From CAZJYI01 sp964550025 (GTDB taxonomy: Bacteria; Verrucomicrobiota; Kiritimatiellia; UBA8416; CAYOBW01): a stretch of 59,785 nt of DNA. The DNA lies in contig CAZJYI010000061.1 in NCBI GenBank assembly GCA_964550025.1, positions 1 through 59,785 of the forward strand, given 5' to 3'. Numbering within the stretch: the stretch's first letter is position 1; every line of letters starts with the position of its first letter. Position numbers and translations under genes: made by a program. Under the pieces are notes generated by a model. That model searched no databases. It saw nothing but the letters and a program-made list of their open reading frames with translations, and had not been told where the DNA came from. Below are positions 26,301-32,968 of the stretch, piece by piece.

Positions 26301-27980
26301 CTACGCCCCGTCCTCACTCTGCGATTCCGGTTTGCCGGACGGAGCATCGGTCTCGGCAGCATCCTCTTTCGCCTCGCCTTCTTTCTTCCGCCTGCCGAAC
26401 GAGAACCACGGCCGCGGCTTCTTCTCGATGACGATCTGCCTGCCTCCGAGCTCCTTGAGGACGGTGTTGAGCGACTGCAGCCCCTCCGTCAGCGAGACGC
26501 AGGTGGAGCGCACGGCATCCGCGCTCACCTGCATGGACTCCGTGGCGCCCTTGCCGGCCGTGCCGGCGGCTTCCGAGAGCGATGACGCGGCCTTTTCGAC
26601 CGGCTCCACCATCTTCCCGAGGTGTTCCTCGATCTTCTTCTGATGGTTGACCGCACGCTCCTCGATCTTCTTTTCGTGTTCGGTGGCGCGGTCTTCCATG
26701 CCCTTCAGTTGCCGGTCCACCGCGGTTGCCAGGTTGTCCAGGAGCAGCTTGTGGTCGCGCTGGATCTCCTCCATGCGTGCCTGCACGGCCTTGAGATCCT
26801 CCATCACCTCCTGCTGGTTGCCGGCCACCGCGGCCCCGAGCGAACCCATGATGGCTTCGGTGTGGATGGCCACGTCGGAGATGCCGCCCGCGTCGTTGAG
26901 GCGTTTGAGCAGGTTGTCGTTGCAGTACACGTCCACCCAGCCAAGCAAGTCCTCTTCCGCTTTCTGGATGGCACTGGCGGGAATACTGACAATGAGGCTC
27001 ATGACCAGCGCGATCAGGGTTGTATCGAAGGCGACGGCCAGGCCGCCGGTGACGTTGTTCAGAGAAGCCTTCAAGAGCTCGATGTCCTGCACGCGGGCGA
27101 GCGAGCTGGCGAACCCGCCCACGGCCGCGGATATGCCGATGACGGTCCCGATGAAACCCAGGATCGGTATGGCCCAGATGAACGCCTTGAGCAACGCGTA
27201 GCTGGAGTGGATCGTGCCGGCGTCGATCTCCGACTGCGACATCATCATCGAGGCCACTTCGGGGTTGCTGTGGCGCACGTCGAAATGCTCGAGGCCGAGA
27301 CGCATGCGCTTGACCATGAAGCTCTCGTGCAGACGGGCCGGCAGCGAGTCGATGTGGTCGAGGAACTCGCCGACGTTGTCGGGCGTGATTTCCTCGGCCA
27401 GGTCCGAGGGGAGAACGTCCAGGAGCATGGCCTGCTTCTGCCGTTGCAGTTTGCGCACCTTGAGAATCAGGATACCGATCGACCATCCCATCAGGAGCAC
27501 GAGGACATACGGCACCCACCCTCGGTCCAGGAAGAGCTGCCCGAAGTGCGAGCCCTTCAGCAGGACAAACGCAAGGGCATAGAATACCCCCCCGAACAGC
27601 AGCCCCATCGCGAAGCTGACCGAGAGCGACACGTTCGTGCTGTCCGTACGGCTCGGCTTCGAGGACGCCCGGGTGTGTTGCCGGGGCCGGGAGGCGGGTG
27701 GCGGCGGCTGTGCGGTAGCCGGTTGCTCCGAGGCGACCGGTTGTCCGGACGCGGAGTCCGGTTTCTTCGCGACCGTCATCTTGCGCTTCTGAACCGTGAC
27801 CTTGCGCTTGGCTGCGGCGGGCCTCGCTTCCGCCCGGGGTTTGGTCTCCGCGGGCGGCGGTTCGGCCGGCGCCTGGGGAATGGTCAGTCGACGATTGCAG
27901 TTGGGACAACGCACGACCTTGCCACCCATCCCGTCTTCCCCGTGCAATCGCTGTGTACAGTGAGGGCAGTTGAACTTCAT
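26301..27980 (-). CDS. MotA/TolQ/ExbB-family proton channel protein with N-terminal zinc ribbon
   Basis: 559 residues. An MJ0042-like zinc ribbon begins the protein (C5, C8, C25, C28: CPHC...CPNC), followed by a Pro/Ala/Lys-rich linker to about residue 115. Two hydrophobic spans lie at about 118-140 and 152-170. The MotA/TolQ/ExbB core is at about 255-345 (AFIWAIPILGFIGTVIGISAAVGGF and LAVAFDTTLIALVMSLIVSIPAS). The C-terminal ~170 residues form a long predicted cytoplasmic coiled coil. Probably the stator channel of a proton- or sodium-driven complex with the two ExbD-like partners downstream. AGGAGG lies 12 bases upstream of the ATG. Confidence 0.82.
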   Translation of the reverse strand: MKFNCPHCTQRLHGEDGMGGKVVRCPNCNRRLTIPQAPAEPPPAETKPRAEARPAAAKRKVTVQKRKMTVAKKPDSASGQPVASEQPATAQPPPPASRPRQHTRASSKPSRTDSTNVSLSVSFAMGLLFGGVFYALAFVLLKGSHFGQLFLDRGWVPYVLVLLMGWSIGILILKVRKLQRQKQAMLLDVLPSDLAEEITPDNVGEFLDHIDSLPARLHESFMVKRMRLGLEHFDVRHSNPEVASMMMSQSEIDAGTIHSSYALLKAFIWAIPILGFIGTVIGISAAVGGFASSLARVQDIELLKASLNNVTGGLAVAFDTTLIALVMSLIVSIPASAIQKAEEDLLGWVDVYCNDNLLKRLNDAGGISDVAIHTEAIMGSLGAAVAGNQQEVMEDLKAVQARMEEIQRDHKLLLDNLATAVDRQLKGMEDRATEHEKKIEERAVNHQKKIEEHLGKMVEPVEKAASSLSEAAGTAGKGATESMQVSADAVRSTCVSLTEGLQSLNTVLKELGGRQIVIEKKPRPWFSFGRRKKEGEAKEDAAETDAPSGKPESQSEDGA

Positions 27981-28061
27981 GGCGCCTGATTGCCTCCTCG
28001 TTCATGAACAATTCAAGTCAGGTCAGTATGCCAGAAGTGACTTGTGATGGCTATGGGGAAA

Positions 28062-28143
28062 GACCATGGACCATGGACCATGGACTATGGACCTTGGGGA
28101 GCGGTGACGGGTTCTTCTGAAATCTGAGATCTGAAATCTACGA
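28062..28143. repeat. Two heptamer tandem arrays
   Basis: GACCATG x3 plus GACTATG and a degenerate unit run from 28062 to about 28096. After 20 bases a second array of a different heptamer runs from 28116 to 28143: TCTGAAA, TCTGAGA, TCTGAAA, TCTACGA. Located upstream of the exbB-like gene on its minus strand, in a gene-free stretch. Confidence 0.85.
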
Positions 28144-28183
28144 TGCCGAATGCCTTGCCGGCGCAGGAGAACCGGGGCCGCCG

Positions 28184-28349
28184 GATGATTGCGGGCGACG
28201 ATTACGGCGGACGATTGGTAGGGATGGGTCGCGTTCATCGGTGTGTGCCGGCTCGCCAACGGCGAGCGATGCCATAGCCCGGCGAGGATCACCGGGACAA
28301 ATCGTGGTGGAGAAGAGAGCCTGCTCCCTGAAAGGGGAGCGACATCTTC
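28184..28349. repeat. Dispersed palindromic repeat, distal copy
   Basis: About 166 bases closely matching 32012-32176, the segment just upstream of the RAYT transposase gene. It contains the hairpins GCTCGCC-AAC-GGCGAGC and GCTCCC-TGAAAG-GGGAGC. No coding sequence is associated with this copy, so it looks like a non-autonomous element. Confidence 0.85.
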
Positions 28350-28444
28350 CCGGCGAGTTGTTGATGCCGAATCGGTATCGATGTCCGGAGCGCGCTCTGC
28401 CGGATGGGCGCAGGACACTTCCATGGTTGGGTCGCAAGGGGGAA

Positions 28445-28515
28445 GACCAAGTAGCACGATTAGGTGGGGCTCCCCTCTCGTACTTCGTCGTGCTACCTAG
28501 TCGTGCTACTTGGTC
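28445..28515. repeat. Inverted repeat upstream of the kinase gene
   Basis: GACCAAGTAGCACGA (28445-28459) is perfectly reverse-complementary to 28501-28515, with a second partial partner (TCGTGCTACCTAG) at 28488-28500. The gene-free interval from about 28,012 to 28,686 is made up of this, the heptamer arrays and the dispersed repeat; no coding sequence was seen in it. Confidence 0.8.
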
Positions 28516-28686
28516 TCTTCACCCCGGCGCGTCCAGCATCCCTTTCATTTGCTCCAGACAGGCAGGATTGCCCGTCCAACGGTTGCTACATCGGTTTCTG
28601 CATTCTGATTGGGCAAGGAACCGACGCAAGAGTCATGCGCACTCTGCCGGATGATTCCCTTCACATTCGCTTCCACGTCATCTACT

Positions 28687-31578
28687 ATGCGCCCCATCGT
28701 GGCCGACAATGATACCAACGGATCCGAGCGGGATGAGACGGTTGGCGCTGCGCCTGAGGGCGGTGTGTCCGGTGCTCCAGCCCGGGAGGGTGCTGTCGGG
28801 GAGGCGCCGCGCCGAAGCGTGGGATCGGCGCGGACGGAGCAGCCGGGAGACGCGGCTCGTTTCCGCGTCGGGGAAGTCCTCCTTGGGCGCTACCGGGCTC
28901 TCGGTCCGCTGGGGCGCGGTGGGATGGGGGTGGTGTATCGTTGTCACGACGAGGTGTCCGGGATCGATATCGCCCTCAAAGCACTCCCGCCGGAGCTCTC
29001 CCACGACGCCGAAGAAATGGCCGCCGTACAGGACAATTTCCGGCTTGTCGAGAAACTGCACCATCCCCACATCGCCGCGGCAAAGACGCTCGAACGGGAC
29101 GACGCTACGGGGGACTATTACCTCATCATGGAGTGCGTTGCGGGCACGAGCCTGAGCGCGTACCGCAGGAGCCGTGGCGGGACCCTCCCGACCGGCGAAG
29201 TCGTTGCCATCGCCACACAGATTGCCGCGGCCCTCGATTATGCGCACTCGCGCAAGGTGATCCACCGCGACATTAAACCGTCGAACGTGATGATCGCGTT
29301 CGAGGCGCATGCGGCCCCCGAGTCGGATGAGACCGTACCGGCGCCCGCCGTCGTAAAGGTGCTCGATTTCGGCCTGGCGGCACAAATCTACACTTCGCTC
29401 TCGCGTGTCAGCAAGGCCGACTACAGCACCAGCGGAACAGGACCCTACATGGCGCCGGAGCAGTGGCTGGGGAAGTACCAGGATTCCGAGACGGATCAGT
29501 ATGCTCTGGCGGTCCTCGTCTACGAGCTCCTGTCCGGACGGCCGCCGTTTGTCTCGCACGACCTGCGGGTATTGAGCACGGCCGTACTGACGGCCGAACC
29601 GGAGCGACCGCAACAGGTTGAGGCGTGCCTCTGGAAGGTACTGAAGAAGGCGTTGGCCAAGAAACGCAAGGACCGCTACACATCCTGTTCGGAGTTCACG
29701 GACGCCCTGACCGAGAACTGCTCGCGGACGGCCCCAACGGCGGGCCGGCGGCGGGAAAGGAGACGCGTTCTGCGGACAACCGTGTGCGCCCTCCTTCTGG
29801 CGACCGCGGCGGTTGGCGGTCTCTTTGCGTATAGGTCTTATAAGTCCTATAGGTCCCATATATCCCGGAAAGGCGCCGCCCAGGCGAAGACTGCCGAGCT
29901 CACCGCTCAAGCGGAACGGGCCCTGGCCTCCGGCGACCTGGAGACGACCGGCGCCCTGATCGCGGAGCTCGAGCTCACCGCCGGTGCACCCGCCGCGGCA
30001 ACCTTGCGCGGTCGTTACGAATCCGCCGGTGAGCGGGAGACGAACCGCCGCTATGCCGAAGCGTCGGTGGGCTACGAGAAGGCGAAAGCCCTCGACCGCG
30101 GCCAGGGCATTGGGGTGAAACTGGACGCGCTCGAATTGACCTGGCGCGAAGGCGAAGCCGCCCGCCAGGGCAAGAGCTGGCCCCAGGCCCTCAGCGCCTA
30201 CCAGAAGACGCTTGCCGAAACCGCCGCGCTCGTCGAGCTGGACCGTGCGCGCCAATCCGCCGTGGCCGAGCGCACGAAAGCCGCGGCGTCGGAAAAGGAG
30301 GCCGCGGCCGCCGGAGCAGAAACCGACGCCTCCGCTGAATGGACAACGGCGAATCGCGCGTCCTCAGGGGCGGCGGATGCGTATAGCAACGGCGATTGTG
30401 CCGCCGCCGTTTCGTCGTGGCGCGAGGCGGCGGCAGCCTTTGCCCGGGCGAAAAGCCACGCACGCGCAGTGCAGGACTACCGTGGCCGAAAAGCCGCCTA
30501 TCTTGCAGAACTGAAGACCGTGGACGAAGCGCTCCTGCGGCAGTACGGGGGCTCGGCGTGGCAGGATGTCGAGGAGAACTCGCACCTGGGTGCCGCCTCG
30601 GCCAACAACCCGGCGGAGGGCTCTCGTGCCTACGCCGCGGCGTTGAAGGCGCTGCCAGACGCCGTGCGCGCGGCGGGCGAAGCACGGCAGGCGGCGCGTA
30701 TCGAGGCCGCACTGAACGAGGCGCGCCAGGCCAAGACGGTCGGTACGTGGGAGAAGGTGGTGGAGCATTGCGACACCGCGCTGGCACTCGATCCCGAAAA
30801 CCGCGACGCCCTGACGTTGAAACGCGAGGCGGCAGAGAACCTCAAGACGACATGGAAACTGGTCGCGACGCTCGACGGCCGGGAGGCCCCGGCTACAATC
30901 GCGATTGGAACGAAGACCTGGACCGCGCCGCAGTCGTTCACTCTGGAGGCGGGCGGGACATACAAGGCGTCGTTCTCGTACGAGGCGGAGGGCAAACGAT
31001 ACGTGGCGGACGACGCGACGGTGACGGCGGACTGGAAGGGGGCGCGGGAGGAGGCGAAGGCGTTCTGCAAGTGGCTGACGGATGAGGATCGGCGTCAAGG
31101 GCGATTGGGTGTGGGATGGGCGTATCGACTGCCGCAGGATTGGGAATGGAGCGTTGCGGTGGGGCTGGAGGAACCGCGTGCGGGTTCTCCGGGCGAGAAG
31201 GACGGGAAGATCGAAGGCGTGTATCCCTGGGGAAAAGAGTGGCTGCCGCCGCGGGGCGCTGGGAACTACAGCGGGAGCGAGAGTGCAAGCTGGTTTGGCA
31301 AGATAGCGGGCTATCGTGACGAGTACGCGGTGACGGCGCCTGTAGGGTCGTTCAAGGCGAATACACCGGGGCTGTACGACATGGGTGGGAATGTGTGGGA
31401 GTGGTGCGAGGACTGGTACGATTCTGGCAAGGCAAAGCACCGTGTGCTGCGGGGCGGGTCCTGGTACGACCGCTATCCCGGGGGGCTGCTTTCGTCATCC
31501 CGCATCGGGATTCCTCCGGAGTATCACGGCGACGGCTTCGGCTTTCGGGTTGTTTTGTTGCGCGAGTCCGCTCGCTAG
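28687..31578 (+). CDS. Membrane Ser/Thr protein kinase fused to a partial FGE-sulfatase (SUMF1-like) domain
   Basis: About 963 residues from ATG 28687; the frame is open back to TTG 28609 and an ATG at 28651 is possible, and none has a clear ribosome site. Order: low-complexity N-terminus; Hanks-type kinase (GRGGMGVV, catalytic HRDIKPSN, DFGLA, GTGPYMAPEQ) to about residue 340; a transmembrane segment at about 365-385 (VCALLLATAAVGGLFAY); a long Ala/Glu-rich helical region with possible TPR-like repeats; a short beta domain; then a C-terminal FGE-sulfatase module (AREEAKAFCKWLT, YRLPQDWEWSVAVG, YPWGKEW, GLYDMGGNVWEWCEDW, RVLRGGSW, GFRVVL). The first part of the FGE domain appears to be missing. 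Probably an exported sensor with a cytoplasmic kinase. Confidence 0.88.
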   Translation: MRPIVADNDTNGSERDETVGAAPEGGVSGAPAREGAVGEAPRRSVGSARTEQPGDAARFRVGEVLLGRYRALGPLGRGGMGVVYRCHDEVSGIDIALKALPPELSHDAEEMAAVQDNFRLVEKLHHPHIAAAKTLERDDATGDYYLIMECVAGTSLSAYRRSRGGTLPTGEVVAIATQIAAALDYAHSRKVIHRDIKPSNVMIAFEAHAAPESDETVPAPAVVKVLDFGLAAQIYTSLSRVSKADYSTSGTGPYMAPEQWLGKYQDSETDQYALAVLVYELLSGRPPFVSHDLRVLSTAVLTAEPERPQQVEACLWKVLKKALAKKRKDRYTSCSEFTDALTENCSRTAPTAGRRRERRRVLRTTVCALLLATAAVGGLFAYRSYKSYRSHISRKGAAQAKTAELTAQAERALASGDLETTGALIAELELTAGAPAAATLRGRYESAGERETNRRYAEASVGYEKAKALDRGQGIGVKLDALELTWREGEAARQGKSWPQALSAYQKTLAETAALVELDRARQSAVAERTKAAASEKEAAAAGAETDASAEWTTANRASSGAADAYSNGDCAAAVSSWREAAAAFARAKSHARAVQDYRGRKAAYLAELKTVDEALLRQYGGSAWQDVEENSHLGAASANNPAEGSRAYAAALKALPDAVRAAGEARQAARIEAALNEARQAKTVGTWEKVVEHCDTALALDPENRDALTLKREAAENLKTTWKLVATLDGREAPATIAIGTKTWTAPQSFTLEAGGTYKASFSYEAEGKRYVADDATVTADWKGAREEAKAFCKWLTDEDRRQGRLGVGWAYRLPQDWEWSVAVGLEEPRAGSPGEKDGKIEGVYPWGKEWLPPRGAGNYSGSESASWFGKIAGYRDEYAVTAPVGSFKANTPGLYDMGGNVWEWCEDWYDSGKAKHRVLRGGSWYDRYPGGLLSSSRIGIPPEYHGDGFGFRVVLLRESAR
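29831..29866 (+). repeat. In-frame 9-base tandem repeat inside the kinase gene
   Basis: TATAGGTCT, TATAAGTCC, TATAGGTCC, CATATATCC encode Y-R-S, Y-K-S, Y-R-S, H-I-S immediately after the transmembrane helix. The unit is far more AT-rich than the surrounding gene and resembles the intergenic short-period arrays elsewhere in the window. Confidence 0.85.
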
Positions 31579-31792
31579 GCTTGGGTGGCTGTTTGTGGTC
31601 TTACCGTTTTGCGATTTGATTGGGGGTGCAGGGGGCGGTAGCCCCCTACTNNNNNNNNNNGGGGGCGCCCGCGGGTTTGGTGGGGGGGGGGGTTTGGGGT
31701 CTTCCGGTTTTGGTTTTTTTGGGGGGGGGCGGGGGGCGGCCCCCCCCTACTGGCGGTAGAAATCAGGTGTCGAGCGCATGATCGATGGAGAC
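31579..31792. other. Assembly gap with G-homopolymer flanks
   Basis: Ten N at 31651-31660 are flanked by GGGGGC...GCCCCC hairpin sequence and long G or T runs that look like low-quality assembly of a G-rich palindrome. GTAGCCCCCTACT adjoins the gap, so a further GTAG-footed hairpin is likely hidden here. No gene seen. Confidence 0.8.
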
Positions 31793-32176
31793 GATGTCGC
31801 TCCCCGTTGGGGAGCTATGCTCCCAGGGTTTGTACCGTGTTCCCTGGGTTCCACCCTGGGCTGTGACGTTTGTCCCCGTTGGGGACGTGGGAGGGGGCGA
31901 AATCCGGGTTGGCGGTGGGCATCCGCGTTGGTCCCCGTTGGTGATGTGGGAGGGAGTGGCGTTTCCGTTGGGGACATTTGGAGGCGCGGGGAGCTGGGGG
32001 AGGGGAGGGTGGATGATAGCGGGTGACGATAGGGGGGACGATTGGGAAGGATTGGCCGCGTTCTTCGGGGTGTGCCGGCTCGCCAACGGCGAGCGATGTC
32101 ATAGCCCGGCGAGAATCGCCGGGGTGAAATGGTGATGAGAGGAAGAACCAGCTCCCTGAAGGGGAGCAACATCTTC
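31793..32176 (+). repeat. REP-type palindrome cluster, left flank of the RAYT gene
   Basis: Contains short hairpins GCTCCCC-GTT-GGGGAGC, CCCAGGG...CCCTGGG and GTCCCC-GTT-GGGGAC. About 250 bases (31793-32048) recur in direct orientation downstream of the transposase gene (32690-32948), with differences and indels. Bases 32012-32176 match the distal copy at 28184-28349. No coding sequence of its own. Confidence 0.85.
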
Positions 32177-32204
32177 GGACCAAGGAAAGGAGGCCGACGC
32201 GAAC

Positions 32205-32675
32205 ATGCCGCAGTCTCTGGCACATGTTGCGCTGCACACGATTTTCAGCACAAAGGACCGTGCTCGCGTGTTCCTGATCGAGAAGATGCGCACTGACGTG
32301 GCGCGATACATGACGGGCGCCTTTGAAAATTTGGGTTGCCCGGTCATTCGGATCGGTGTGGTTGTGGATCACGTGCATGTTCTCCATTTTCTGAGCCGAA
32401 CGCGCACGATTGCGGACGTGGTGGGAGGCGTGAAACGGTCAAGCTCCGGATGGATCAAGGCGCAGCCGTGGGCACGGGGCAATCTCGTTTTCAAGGACTT
32501 CGGGTGGCAGAACGGGTACGGCGTGTTCTCGGTCAGCGCGTCCCGGAAGCAGGCGGTGGCGGAGTACATCGACAATCAAGCGGTGCACCATAAGCGGCGG
32601 ACATTTCAGGATGAGTATCGCGCGTTCCTGAAGAAGCACGGTGTGGAGTTTGATGAGCGGTATGTTTGGGATTGA
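32205..32675 (+). CDS. REP-associated tyrosine transposase (RAYT, IS200/TnpA_REP-like Y1 family)
   Basis: 156 residues of the Y1_Tnp/HUH fold. HTIFSTKDR near the start is the family signature; the metal-binding HUH pair is DHVHVLHF (about residues 54-61); the candidate nucleophile tyrosine is in AVAEYIDNQAVHH (about residue 125). It ends TFQDEYRAFLKKHGVEFDERYVWD as in REP-associated members. These enzymes act on palindromic REP sequences with a GTAG foot and are usually not themselves mobile. It is flanked by palindromic direct repeats, and GTAG hairpins occur elsewhere in this window, consistent with a working RAYT/REP pair. The protein looks complete. Confidence 0.9.
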   Translation: MPQSLAHVALHTIFSTKDRARVFLIEKMRTDVARYMTGAFENLGCPVIRIGVVVDHVHVLHFLSRTRTIADVVGGVKRSSSGWIKAQPWARGNLVFKDFGWQNGYGVFSVSASRKQAVAEYIDNQAVHHKRRTFQDEYRAFLKKHGVEFDERYVWD

Positions 32676-32689
32676 GCGTGGCGGGAGAG

Positions 32690-32948
32690 GGAAGACATTG
32701 CTCCCCGTTGGGGAGCGGGAGTGAGATAGGTTTGCGGTAATCCCAGGGTTCCACCCTGGGCTGTGATGTTCGTCCCCGTTGGGGACGTGCGACGGGACCT
32801 CATCCGGGCTGGTGATGGGCTTGCGCGATGATTCCCGTTGGAGATGCGGGAGGGAGCGGCGTTTCCATCGGGGACATTTGGAGGCGCGGTGGGCTGGGGG
32901 AGGAGAGGGTGGACGACAGCGGGCGACGATAGCGGTGGACGATTTGGG
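32690..32948 (+). repeat. REP-type palindrome cluster, right flank of the RAYT gene
   Basis: Direct-orientation counterpart of 31793-32048. It shares GCTCCCC-GTT-GGGGAGC, CCCAGGG-TTCCA-CCCTGGG, GTCCCC-GTT-GGGGAC and the GACGATAGCGG tail. Its end abuts the 3' end of the lamin-tail gene at 32969. Confidence 0.85.
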
Positions 32949-32968
32949 GGGGAGGCGCCGGGGCCGCA

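Noticed and set aside
24173..27980. Zorya-type anti-phage system (ZorA/ZorB)
   Set aside because: A MotA-like protein with coiled-coil tail and MotB-like partners fits superficially, but there is no OmpA-type domain seen and no ZorC, ZorD or ZorE gene nearby.
26622..27989. 455-codon plus-strand open frame
   Set aside because: Antisense to the MotA/TolQ/ExbB-like gene, which has clear domains.
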